From Plasmodiophora brassicae (Eukaryota > Endomyxa > Phytomyxea > Plasmodiophorida > Plasmodiophoridae), in the NCBI GenBank assembly GCA_039704465.1, contig JASFAU010000004.1, positions 1,240,001-1,304,000 on the forward strand: a stretch of DNA of 64,000 nt, in the 5' to 3' direction. Positions 36,184 through 46,900 of this stretch are shown here, in pieces. Both the position numbers and the translations under genes were made by a program. Under the pieces are notes generated by a model. The model made no database searches, was not told the DNA's origin, and was given only the letters and a program-made list of their open reading frames with translations. Position 1 is the stretch's first letter, and each line of letters starts with the position of its first letter.

Positions 36184-36432
36184 CAGTCTCTGTAGAACGC
36201 CGCGCCGCTGCTCGTCTGTCAGGTTCTCCTTACCTGGACCCATCGTGGACGATTCGACTGTCGCAGTAACAGTTGTCCATCCCACAATTATTAGTGGTCG
36301 AGAGCAGGCGGCATTGTTCCCGATCCGGAGTGTTTGGTCCCCTAATTTAAAACCGCCGATAGATCGCTACCGTCCCTACATCCACAAGAACACTTGAAGT
36401 GATGTCTACCTACCTCTTTGTGTGGATCACTG
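36090..36432 (-). repeat. Right inverted arm of the transposon
   Basis: Read on the minus strand it repeats the left arm: TIR, then (after an extra stretch of about 75 bp) CAAACACTCCGGATCGG, then CTGCGACAGTCGAAT and an open HTH-coding frame starting MGPGKENLTDEQRRGVLQRL. That frame stays open for 50 residues, unlike the left copy. Confidence 0.8.
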
Positions 36433-36719
36433 TATAAATTTGGTGAAATCAACCCCTAATACTGACATGTTTCCCAAATGTCCCTATCATTTCGGAACGG
36501 AGGAAGTACATTTGCAGCAAAGAGAAGTGCCCAGGCATTAAAGACACAACGAACTGTTCGACGTCTCCCACGTTGATTGTCACGCAAGCAAGCGTCCGAA
36601 TGTCAACCCGGTCTTGTCTCTCTAGTCTCTACAGTCTACACACAGCTGTTGATCGATGATTGCGCGACCTGCGCGGCGGAGTCCGTCGCGGGGTCCGTGA
36701 CGGGCGTGCGGCGACAGTT

Positions 36720-37490
36720 ATGACGACAGATGCTGCGGAGCGGCAACGGAAGGCGATCGGATTACAGACACTGCTGAGAAAGGGTCGGCGTCATGATCCG
36801 AAAAAGGCCAAGAAAGACAAGTACTATGCCAAAGCGCGTTTGCTGCGTTCTTATCACACCATGTTGAAACGGGAACTGCCCGAATCATCTGCGCCCGCCG
36901 CCGGACATACCAATGGAATTTCACACCGCGTTGAAGAGAAGGACCATCAGGGTGACCGTGGCGACGATGCCGAGGCTGGTGAAGTGGATATGGAGAGCGC
37001 TGATGAGGTTAACGACCATCCCCATCACGGTGAAGGAGTCGCTGACAGCGCTAATGCTGCTGACGACAACCGTGTCGTCTGCAAGTTCTACACGTCCGCG
37101 AAAGGTTGCAAGCGCGGTATGGCATGTGAATTTAGGCATGTTGGCACGCCCATCAAGAAGATTCGCGTCTGCCGGTTCTACACGTCGCGAACTGGGTGCC
37201 GGAGCGGCAGCAAATGCATGTTTGTGCACGAGGGCACGCCGCAAGTTGTCGTACACGATGAGCCCGTTCGCTCAACGATGATCGCGACATGGGAGAAGAA
37301 GCAGGACGAGATCGAGGAGGCTCAGCGGCAAGCGAAGGAAGAGGCCGAGGCGAAACGCAAAGCGATCGACGAGAAACGTTCCCAGCGTAAGGTGCAGACG
37401 TCTCGCCTAAGGCAACGAACGGAACGCGGCCAGCCCGTTATGAAGGGCATCATCAACAACCTGCTCGATAAGATCCAAACGGGGATGTAG
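36720..37490 (+). CDS. FYV7/TAP26-like rRNA-processing protein with two CCCH zinc fingers
   Basis: 256 residues from the ATG at 36720 (MTTDAAERQRK); the upstream frame starts with TTG. The N-terminal basic helix (GLQTLLRKGRRHDPKKAKKDKYY) and the C-terminal end (RQRTERGQPVMKGIINNLLDKI) match the bipartite layout of FYV7/TAP26 small nucleolar proteins, in which RGQP(V/N)M...LL-KI is the signature. Between them sit an acidic Asp/Glu/His linker and two CCCH fingers, CKFYTSAKGCKRGMACEFRH and CRFYTSRTGCRSGSKCMFVH, both C-x8-C-x5-C-x3-H. CCCH pairs usually bind single-stranded RNA. A nucleolar pre-rRNA role with its own RNA-binding module is the reasonable inference. The region before the RGQP motif is a charged coiled coil (EEAQRQAKEEAEAKRK). 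Single exon. Confidence 0.65.
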   Translation: MTTDAAERQRKAIGLQTLLRKGRRHDPKKAKKDKYYAKARLLRSYHTMLKRELPESSAPAAGHTNGISHRVEEKDHQGDRGDDAEAGEVDMESADEVNDHPHHGEGVADSANAADDNRVVCKFYTSAKGCKRGMACEFRHVGTPIKKIRVCRFYTSRTGCRSGSKCMFVHEGTPQVVVHDEPVRSTMIATWEKKQDEIEEAQRQAKEEAEAKRKAIDEKRSQRKVQTSRLRQRTERGQPVMKGIINNLLDKIQTGM

Positions 37491-37732
37491 TCCTACTGGT
37501 AACTCCATAAACACGACGCCTTTATTATACAACCATAATCGGCGTGATGGTCTCGGAGCGTCGTCCGCTTGGACGGTCGTTCAGCGTACGAGGTGCGCTC
37601 CAGTCGTGGGCGAACGACCCGACAGTTCGGGTGTCCCGCGATCCCCAGGCTTTCCGTCAGGCAGGCGAATGCCGTTGCCTGCGGCGGTCGGCCAACGATT
37701 TACGGTCCCAAACGCTAGCGCTTTAGTATTCG

Positions 37733-39232
37733 TCAAGCGATGCTCGTCCTGGCAATGGAAGCGGCGACCGACTTGTACTCCTTGGTCTTGACGAACCGTT
37801 CGAACGTGTCGAGCGACATCAGCCGGAAGACCTCGTGCAGGCAGTTGTCGAAGATGGAGAACATGGGCGCCATCTGCTTCCACACGTCCGGGTGGACCAC
37901 TTCCTGCACCTGCTTCGTGTGATCCGGGCGCGCTCGACGCCGCTTCTCGTACGCCTTCATCGACGATAGCGAAGTGGTTTGGTCGCCGGCCGCCGTCGAC
38001 GGCGACAACGGGCCAGGCGCCTGCCCTAGCCGTTGCCGGGCGGCCGTCACGATCCGGACCGCCTCCGTGCTCAGGTTCACCTGCTGGGGCGACTGCGGCG
38101 TCAGGAACTTGCCGAAGATGTCGTCGACGCTGGCCAGGAACGTCGCCTTCGCGGCCGGATCCAGCGGCGCCGTCCGGTCGACCATGGCGTCGAACATGGC
38201 GTCCTTGTAGGCGGCGACCTCGTTCCAGAAGGCGGCGTTCTCCTCGCAGAAGTTCGCCTCGCAGAACGCGGCGAACAGGCGGAACGCTTCCGGGTTCCTC
38301 AGCACGGCACGAAGTTGCTGCTCGCGACGTTCCGCCTGGCGCCCGCCAGGCGACAGCGCGTTCGCCGCCGCCTTCGTGCTGCTGTTGTGCACGTACGACG
38401 CGACCTGCAGGGCGCTGGCGTAGACGACCTGGCACAGGGACGTGGTCGCCGAAGGCGGCAGGGCGACGAACACGGGCCGCTTGGCGACCAGGAGGGCGAA
38501 CGGGACCAGCTCCGTGTAGTGACGACGAAGCGCCCAGGTCAGCATCAGGCGGATGTCGTCGCTGCCGGACGTGATGCGCTGCAGGCTGACCAGCGTCCAG
38601 GTTTTGAACGTGAACGCGAACGCGTAGACGACAACGTCGAGCACGAGGTCGACGCGGTCGCCCGATACGCTGACGGTCGGCGTGAACAGGCCGACGATCA
38701 GCGTCGCCTGGCGCCAGACGACGACCAGGGCGAGGATGGCGACGGCGACGAACGCGGCGGGAATACGCGCGACCTTCAGGTGGAACTCGACGACCATCGA
38801 GCTGATGTAGAACAGGGTCGCCAGGCACTGCGCCATGTCCATGATCGAGAACAGGTGGGCGGCCGGCGCCGGCCAGTCCAGCAGGAGGAGGACGGCGGCG
38901 GCGACCCCGGTCAGGGCGCACACCACCATCATGCCGAGCAGGACGGATATCGCCAGATGGTGTTTCACGAACGACACGCACGGCAGGCAGAGGGCCTCCA
39001 GCACATGACGACGATCGGGCTGCCTGTCCCCGGCGACCACCAGCGTTCGCGCAATCGTCGACCGTACGGTCGTGGTGACGAGCGCGTCGCTATGCCTCCC
39101 GGTGGCCGTACGCGTCTGCGTCCCGGGCGCTCTCGGCGAGCTGTCCCGCAGGCTGCCGATCCAGACCAGCAACGGGAACAGAGCCTGCGCGACGCCGGCC
39201 ACGACCAGCCCGACCGCAACGCCGACCTCCAT
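37733..39232 (-). CDS. Seven-helix receptor-like protein with C-terminal RGS domain
   Basis: About 499 residues in one GC-rich exon, starting at the ATG at 39232 (MEVGVAVGLV); the six-codon extension upstream begins with GTG. Hydrophobic segments at roughly residues 5-25, 85-113, 118-145, 152-178, 188-212, 238-256 and 259-277 give a plausible seven-helix bundle. The RGS domain follows from about residue 300: RNPEAFRLFAAFCEANFCEENAAFW, a long helix ending IFGKFL, QVNLSTEAVRIV, and after a Ser/Thr/Arg-rich insertion VWKQMAPMFSIFDNCLHEVFRLM-SLDTFERFVKTKEY. The first quote exceeds the core EENAAFW landmark that defines RGS helices 4-5. The layout is that of plant RGS1 and amoebozoan/rhizarian 7TM-RGS proteins, which accelerate GTP hydrolysis by G-alpha. 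The ligand is unknown. Confidence 0.75.
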   Translation of the reverse strand: MEVGVAVGLVVAGVAQALFPLLVWIGSLRDSSPRAPGTQTRTATGRHSDALVTTTVRSTIARTLVVAGDRQPDRRHVLEALCLPCVSFVKHHLAISVLLGMMVVCALTGVAAAVLLLLDWPAPAAHLFSIMDMAQCLATLFYISSMVVEFHLKVARIPAAFVAVAILALVVVWRQATLIVGLFTPTVSVSGDRVDLVLDVVVYAFAFTFKTWTLVSLQRITSGSDDIRLMLTWALRRHYTELVPFALLVAKRPVFVALPPSATTSLCQVVYASALQVASYVHNSSTKAAANALSPGGRQAERREQQLRAVLRNPEAFRLFAAFCEANFCEENAAFWNEVAAYKDAMFDAMVDRTAPLDPAAKATFLASVDDIFGKFLTPQSPQQVNLSTEAVRIVTAARQRLGQAPGPLSPSTAAGDQTTSLSSMKAYEKRRRARPDHTKQVQEVVHPDVWKQMAPMFSIFDNCLHEVFRLMSLDTFERFVKTKEYKSVAASIARTSIA

Positions 39233-39419
39233 TCGCTGTGGCCCGTCCACCGATCCACGATCGCGATTAGGTACGCGGTCCTGAGATTCTTCCTCGTGGA
39301 ACCCAGGGGGGCGCGCACCCCACTCTTTGTCTCACGACGGCATCATCATCGTCCAGGCCCGGCCCCGTCAGCGGCGTCGTGGTATCGCAATTGCGCGCGC
39401 GGGACGTCCTTCCCACGTC

Positions 39420-40626
39420 ATGGCGACGCCGGTGACGGTCACGTACGACGACCTGGCGGGCGGGCGCGTCGACAGCAACGCGATCGAGTCGGCGTTCGGG
39501 CCGGACGGCCTTGGGATTATAGCGGTCAGGGGCGTGCCCGGCATCGTGGAGCAGCGCGGCGCGCTGCTGCCGCTGATCGCGACGTTCGCGGCGCTGCCGG
39601 ATGCGGTCAAGGGCAAGTACGTGGACGTCGTGTCGACGTACAACATCGGGTGGTCGCATGGACGCGAGGCGATGTCGACCGGGAAACCGGACCTGGCGAA
39701 AGGCAGTTATTACTTCAACGCCGTTGCCGACTGCCCTGTGGACGACGACGAGGCCATGCGCCAGTGGCCGACGTTCTGCACGCCGAACGTCTGGCCAGAT
39801 GAGGAACTGCCCGACCTTCGACATGCGGCCATGGGCCTTGCCCGGACCATCATCGACGTCGGCGCTCTCGTCGCCGCCGCGTGCGACAAGCTGACCGAAT
39901 CCCGCGCCCCTGGAATCGAGCACGGGTGAGGACGACGGTGGTCGTCTATCGTCGGGCAGCGCCCTAATTGTTGTCCTCGTGCAGCAAACTCGAACGCATC
40001 GTTCGCCAGTCTCGCGTTGCCAAAGGGCGGTTGCTGCACTACTTTGCCCATGGGGCAGGTGCGTCTGATGCGGCTGCCGCCTGTGGCTGGCATAATGACC
40101 ACAGTACTCTCACTGGGCTCGTCCCGAACATGTACATCTCCAGCCAAGGCGCAATAGTTGACTGCCCCGACCCAGATGCCGGCCTCTACATCCAAGGTCG
40201 GAAACGTGGTTCGCCGATGGTGAAAGTCGCCATTCCAGCGGACTGCATCGCGTTCCAGGTCGGTGAAGCCGCAATGATCCACAGCGGTGGAGTTCTGGTT
40301 GCAACGCCGCACCTCGTCCAGGGTATTCGGCCGGAATACGGGGCCCGAGGTCAGCGCCCCAGCACAGCCGCTGGTCGCGCTCCCCCTTCCACTCCACTGA
40401 CGACGTCGGCCGCACAGGTATCACACGAGAGACGCTGGCTGTGTTCCTCGAGCCCGAATGGGACGAAATCATGAACGTTCCCGCTGCGGTCGACCCGGCG
40501 GACCTGCTTGCCAGCCCGGCGGCTCGCGATCTGCCGCCCGGTGTCCCGACGCTGGCGTCGCGCTGGGTCCCGGGCGACACCTTCGGCACGTTCACGACAA
40601 AAACCGTCGCCGCGTTCTACTCCTGA
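39420..40626 (+). CDS. 2-oxoglutarate/Fe(II)-dependent oxygenase, IPNS-like
   Basis: Isopenicillin-N-synthase-type dioxygenase fold, with the non-haem N-terminal domain (DGLGIIAVRGVPG) and the jelly-roll core. Start is the ATG at 39420 (MATPVTVTYDD). Intron 1 (gtgagg...gtgcag, about 59 nt) joins APGIEHG to KLERIVRQSRVAKGRLLHYF. The metal ligands are visible in GWHNDHSTLTGL (His-x-Asp) and ATPHLVQ (distal His). Intron 2 is only about 32 nt (gtattc...ggtcag) and restores frame into APQHSRWS...GITRETLAVFLEPEWDE, a characteristic C-terminal block. The product is about 370 residues. The substrate cannot be predicted; plant relatives are often uncharacterised cytosolic oxidases. It is divergent from the RGS receptor with 187 bp between starts. 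Confidence 0.8.
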
Positions 40627-40687
40627 TGACTGCCCCGGGCGCCCCGTGCAGGGCTGCCTGCCGCCCCTGTTCGCAATGATCGTTCCC

Positions 40688-40838
40688 TGCCCCACTTGTA
40701 AGTAAAGTTGCCCCACTGGTGAGTACAGCTCCCCCACTGGTGACTACATCTGCCCCACTGGTGAGTACAACTGCCCCACTGGTGAGTACAGCTGCCCCAC
40801 TGGCTGGTGAGTACAGCTGCCCCACTGGTGAGTAAAGC
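40688..40838 (+). repeat. 21-bp minisatellite, seven units
   Basis: Tandem units of the form TGCCCCACTGGTGAGTACAGC; units 1 and 3 diverge slightly, and unit 6 is 25 bp because of a CTGG duplication. Nearly every unit contains GGTGAGTA or a close variant, a strong match to the 5' splice-site consensus on the plus strand. The unit length is a multiple of three, so long frames exist in several phases, but none has independent support as a gene. Confidence 0.9.
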
Positions 40839-40980
40839 TACCCTCCCGATGTGCCCACGGGCGTTTGTGCGGGCGGTGCTGTACATACTTGCCCGCCACC
40901 AGGCGAATGTTTATAATTTGGGACTGCGCCGCGGAACGCGTTTGCCGTGAAAGGCGTGCCGTTGGCCACAGCGGGCGCTG

Positions 40981-43900
40981 ATGGAGCCGGCGGGCGGCAG
41001 CGGCGGGCAGGGCCAGTCGGTCGACACGATCGATACGCTGTCGATCGCGATACGCCTGGCGAAGTCGCTCCGGTACGCCGGGTGTGCGCAGGGCGTCGAT
41101 GGGCACGCGACGCCCGCGGTCGTCGGGATCCGGTCGGCGTGGGCCAATCCCGACCAGGTCGGCCACTGCGTCAAAGAGCTTGCTGAAATCGTTGATCGTT
41201 CCCGTGCGGGTGGTGACCACGTCGATATTCTGTCTGATTCCGCGTTCCGAGCGCATATATCAGCGCTGACACGGTTCGCGTCGTCGGTCTCCTCGATGAC
41301 GCCCGCCCAGGATACCTTCTTTGTCGCCGTCGCTGAGCGTCTGGCCACAATCCATCGTGTGACTCGACCCCGCCATGGGACACCACTGACGAACCTGCAG
41401 ATGAGGACATCGGATCGGATTGCGTCATGTGTGTTCGAACTGGCTCTTGGTGCAATCGCAAGGCAGACCGGTGATCCGGCACTTGTGGCGTCGTGCAGAT
41501 CATCGATTTCGACCATCTTGTCGGATTCGGACACTGTGGATGACGACATTGGCAGCGGTAATGAAGATGATGGCGATGCGCCAACAGCGACTGCGCTCGT
41601 TCCTCGTATTCCTGACCTGTCATCTGGAATTGGGTACCGGGAGCAATCTCAGCCCCGATTCACGTCGACCTACGGTTCGGATTGGGAGGCCATTCCCGGG
41701 CGGGCCATCTTCAGGACCTCGTCGAGCAACGCGATGGAAGTGGATTTCGAAGGCTTGACGTGCAATGCGTTTGTCAACGTGGCTGATACGGGAGCCGATC
41801 TCTCTCATATGTGCAGCCGTCCACGCAACGAGACCGTTCCTCGCAACGTTCCTGACGAAGACCCTTCTGAGAACGACGACGTTTTCGACGACGATGACGA
41901 TGAGCAGAGCTATTTGGAAGATGAGAAGGAGGCGGATGATTCCACGACTTATGACAGCAGGGAGGACAGTTCCAGAAAAGCGGCAATAGCGAACGCTAGT
42001 CTCGAGAAACGCTTCCACGAGAAACATGACGGGCTGGCGAGGCTACTTCGAGCTTGCACGAAATACGTGGCCATTGTCAATGTTCACAGCTCTGCTGCCG
42101 ACCTTGTTTCCCGGCTATCCATTACTTCATCGTTGCTGGGCATCGTCGCGTCAATCGAGCGCCCGCTTCCCTCCTCTGAGGCGATCGTCACCGCAAGTAT
42201 AGCAACATTATGTGCCGTTCTCGACCTGAATGCCCACCTTAGACAGACCGTCGCGCGCTCTGGCTGCGAGTATCTTCAGGAATTTGTCACCTTGTCGACC
42301 TCCATCAAGGATGTCATTGCTCGCATTCTACATATCTTGAAACATCACGCCCCGTTCGTGATCAGCCAGAATGCCCGGATTGCGTCTGCTTCGTCGATCA
42401 TGCATTCCGTGCTGTGCTATGATGTCGCCAATTTTGACGAGTTGCATTCACAGACAGCGTTCCTTTCATTCACGGTCGACCCGTCGTTGCGATCTCGGGA
42501 CGATGTTGCAGCAGCTGCTGCATCACCCGCTGGGATCGGCGATTCTGCGAGTCTTGGCGGAAGCGTCAGTACCAGCCATAACAGTTCATGCACAAACCTG
42601 GTCGAGTTTGGATCTGGCGAATCGACTACTCTGCGTTTACGGGTTTTAGAAGGGCTTGCGCTGGGCGCTAGCTTGGTTCCGTTCGCAGCCACTCTAGCAG
42701 CTGATGCGATTGACGACTGCTCACTTGGCAGTGCTCGCTCCTCCGTCAAACTGGGGCCCGCATCCTCCTTTCATAGTGTTCGTGGGGATGTTATCGTGAA
42801 CGCTGAAGCCGATGCACATTGCATTCATATCGGATCTCAGACCCTGGACTTGCAAAAGTACCATTCGTTTGAAGAATGCTTGCGCTTGCTTGTTGGGGAA
42901 ACCGGAGATGATTCTTTGCCCATCACAATATTCGACAAAACCGCGATTGCTTTTCTAATGCTGATATGTTCGAGCAAGACGAGCGCTGATGTTGTTGGAC
43001 TGCGTGAGATATGCGCCTCATTCACGCGGTTCTTGGTGAAGGTGCTGTCTACAGAAGCGGGCCTTGGAAAGCTTATGCGATTCGTCCGACCTTCCCATCT
43101 AGAAGTTGTTGTTGGCGCATCACTCTGTTGCGATTCGTTGTTGACGTCGGAGCTGCTGTCTCTAGCGAATGCTCTTTCGCGCAGCTCCGCTCTTAGCGAT
43201 GATCTGCGGCATCGTGTTGTTAAGGCAGTTCTATCTCCAAGTACATCTTTTTGGGCGTACTGCTTCCCGGCGGCAACACTTAAAACCGTGTATGTCATGG
43301 TTGGGCCCTGCCCGTCCGCTAGATCCATTCTCATCGATCGTCTTCTTGTCGGATTCGACACCAGAGTCCATTGCCTTCCGGAAGATCTTTCGGCATCTAT
43401 GCCGTCCATGGCTCAAGACGTTCTTCTGTTGGTCGCCCTTCTAATGGCCGATGACAGCAATTGTCGCGCGTCTGCACTCCAACGTCTAATGCAGACAGTT
43501 ATTCGCAAGACCAACATCAGCTTCGGCCCAGTCGTCAACGTTGTGCATTCCGCGTGGGCAAGCATCTTATTTGTTCTTAGTTTCCTGGTGAACAGAATTC
43601 TGTTGTCCCCATCTTCCCAGCTTCCGGTGGAGTCTTTGGACACTTCCTTTGACATGGCGGCTCGCGTCGACACGGACAATGCCATGCATGAGTTTGAGTT
43701 GCATCTGCTGGAAAAGTTTCCTCAACGCGTTCAATGCCCTGCATTGACGTCTTCAGTGTTGCAGTCGGAGTCGGCAGATCAGTTTTGCGACCGCCTGTGG
43801 CATATCATGCTGGATCTTTCCAGAAAGATCAGCGCACGAGCTCGGCAGCAGGAGGCCGACGACGTTTCGCTGACTGTCTTCCAAACCTACGTCTGGCACC

Positions 43901-46900
43901 GTTTGTCTGAACTGCTGTGCGTTATGATTCCCGCTGCACAGTGCCTGCCGTCACGCTACGAGACGCTGTCAATGTATTCGCCGAATTTGGATCCGCAGTG
44001 CCCCACAACTGCCCATTTCGTTAGGCAGTGCATGTTTTTCTCGAGACTTGGACCAGATCGCGGCGTTCGAAGGCTTATGCCACCTGATCCTTTGCTGTGG
44101 CTGCTAGACATAATCGACATTTGTCAACGGAAGTTGCTTCAAGCTGGTCCCGACGTCGCACCACGAATGTGGTGGCTGCATTACGCAATTGATGCCTCTG
44201 TCCAGACGTTGGGTTTCCACCTTCTCAGTAGTGACTCAGGCAAACATCTTCCTGAGATGTTCATCTTGGCTCTGCTCCACTTGGTTGATACTTATGCTGC
44301 TGTCATTCGGAAGTACTGCTCGAGCTCGCTTCAGGTACAACCGAACCTACAAGAGATGTCAACGGATTTCCTTGAGGTATTTGCGTCCGCGTTAGAGTTT
44401 GGGATTGGCGATGCTTCCCACCTGCCCCCCGGTTCAACCGACGTTGCCGATATCTCTCTACCAGACGCGTTCAAGCCGCTTTCCGACTTTTGGCGTCAGT
44501 TAGAGAAATCTCACACGCTGATTGGCCCACCGATGTCTCTATTGCGGTCTATGCAGACGACACTTCTCGTCGTACACCAGGCTCTGGAAACTTCTTTACA
44601 TACGTGGCCGGACGTTGTGGCCCGTCTTGCATCCGTGGCAGCCAATGTGTTGGAACCGTTGTCCGGAAGCCGCCTCGCTCCGTTATCTCAGTTCTTCGCA
44701 GTCTATGCCCAATTCATCAGTCAAGATGGATGTGCGAGCACGTTTGCTGGTAGGAGCCAGCGACAGGACCTGATAATCCATTTAGGGCACGTGCATAATG
44801 TTTTGCATCGGGCGTTGCTTCTGTGCGGCCGCCAAGGCCATATGGCTGACGATGACAGTTCCGTGACTCGCGATCCCCTTGTTTCATTGATCGTCGACTG
44901 CCTCGCACATCTTCGCAGGCAGCAGGTTGCCTGGCTGCAAGAATTTTACTCTGCGTCTCCAGAGTCCCTTGGAGACATTGTCCAGCTAATAGTGTCCGAT
45001 CAAGTTGCGATTGTTCACGAGGCACTTCGCCTTGCGTTGATCCTCACAGAAAATCACGATCGTGACAATGGCAAAGATCGAGGTGACGACATGGTATCTC
45101 GGTTCCGTCATGCACTAATGGCACCTGGGAATGGCGCCGTTGATGTCGTCATCCGGGCGGCCGCAAGTGTCCGTGCAGGACCAACGGAGAGGCGTATCCA
45201 GGAGCAATGTTGGACGTTGCTTCGGCGTTTGCTGCCATCGTTATCGTCGGTCATCTTTCGTGGCGTTCTGGACCGTGGCGATCCTTTTCTTAATTCGGTT
45301 GCCTGTAAGGCCTCGGCCCTGGCCGAAAGTGTTTTACTGGACGGTTCTTCGCCCAGTGCGATGTATGCCATCGTCTCCACCCTGTGCCGAACGGCCTCCC
45401 CGCAACAGTGCATTTCATGTTTGAATGCACTGCTTCCTCGTCTGAACAACCGCGCGGCTGCTTGCGTCTTGGACGCTCTCGACGAACTGATTGAGGTGCA
45501 CATTTCAAGAAAGGTTGGAAAGAATGATGCATCCGGTGTGTCGTCGGTGTCATCGGTGGCCCTTCCGTCAGCACCACTTGTGCTGTCGTGCGCCAGTGCA
45601 ACGGAGTCGCCAGATTCAGCGTCGTGCGCTGTGTTCATGTGCTATCCAGAGACGTCGTCGGCTCCTTTTGAGCTGTGCCCGTTCTGTGTTCGGTATTGCT
45701 TCTACGGGAAGTCTTATGATATTGCGTCCTCTCTTATGCCGGTCACGTCCGTACGACGTCGGTGTGGGTGCTCGGCGATTCACGTGCCGGTGGCATCAGA
45801 GGCGTCTATATCACATGATGAGCTGTCGCATTCGTTGCCATCTGCAATCTCCGCAGACCTCTTGGCGTCTTTGGAGCAGTTTATATCATCGCGCATGAAT
45901 ATGATCGATCAGAACCCTACGATTGGCCAAACGACTTCACTCGTTTCCCGTATCTACGCCGTCCAAATTCTCCCTTCTGGCGTGTTATCGTCCTCCGTCT
46001 CAGCACCCGGGCACGCTTCGTCTTCAGGCTCGCCTGCTCAAGGCGGCTCCCTGTTATCTCCTATTATGTGCCCTCCGGAGTCAGCTGAAGTGTCGGCTGC
46101 TCTCCGTGTCTCTCCTGCCGTTACCCGCCTGGCATGCGTTTTGCATCAGTTTAGCAACGAGCCTCTTCTTGTCGTTGCAGAGCAGTGCGCTGTTAACGTG
46201 TACGATCGATGGCGTCCTCCGCCACAACGAAACATTAGCAACGGTCCCCAGACCCGAATGTGCTCAACGTCGCATATACCATTTCGGATTGTCGGTGTGG
46301 TGTCGCATGGCGACAGAGTTGCTGCGTATGGCGCTCGACACGTTCATGTCCTGTCGTATGATGCCTCGGGTAAAAAGCATGGACGTTTCCGCCTGGAGCT
46401 TGCCCTGGAGGGTTTTGAGACAAACTTGCCGATGCCCCTCGTTATTGTTGGCCTTCAATGGACTAGTAAGGGCGATCTGCTTGTGGCAACCAGTCGCGTT
46501 GTTTTTGTTTTCCGCCTTCCAGGTGACAGCGCGTCAGCGCGCGTTGGCTCTGTTGACCCGGTCTACACGACTATATGCTCTCCTGAGATGATCATCAAGT
46601 CTGCCGCGATCTGTCGCGATCGGTATGTTTACACGATGATGGCGGACGGAACCGTGCTTGTGGACGATTTTGTTCATGGAATGGGAAGGTTGGAAAGCGT
46701 CGCTGTTCGTTCCAGCCCAGTGAACAGCAAAGACCCTAGCGTTATCCCAGCTGCGTCATCCGGCGTCTCTGTTCACTACTCTCGTACGCTACGCCGTCTG
46801 GTCTGCACGTGGAGCTTAGGCACCCGTATATATTGTTTAACAGCGGATGGCTCCTCCGTTGATGTGGAGCGGGCACCAATCTCAGTACCAGTTAACGCTG

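Larger units (their letters stand above)
35134..36434 (+). mobile_element. Tc1/mariner-like DNA transposon, internally rearranged
   Basis: A 1.3-kb element flanked by TA dinucleotides at 35134-35135 and 36433-36434, the canonical Tc1/mariner target duplication. The left terminal inverted repeat (from 35136) reads CAGTGGTCCACACAAAGAGG and is mirrored at the right end (to 36432) with one mismatch (CAGTGATCCACAC). The overall size matches an autonomous Tc1 element. Internally it is abnormal: the first 200 or so bp of the coding region (start codon plus HTH-coding sequence) is present at the left end and again, inverted, at the right end (about 36090-36240). The inverted copy replaces the normal 3' end of the transposase. 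The right arm carries about 75 bp more between TIR and the shared segment than the left arm. Confidence 0.85.

Noticed and set aside
38033..39802. A 589-codon plus-strand frame across the RGS receptor
   Set aside because: Antisense to a well-supported 7TM-RGS gene and overlapping the oxygenase exon in another frame; composition is shadow-like.
40592..41256. Minus-strand frames with a QLYSPVG heptad repeat through the minisatellite
   Set aside because: All phases stay open because the unit is 21 bp without stops; no ATG-started, conserved product, and it overlaps the UBR4-like 5' end antisense.
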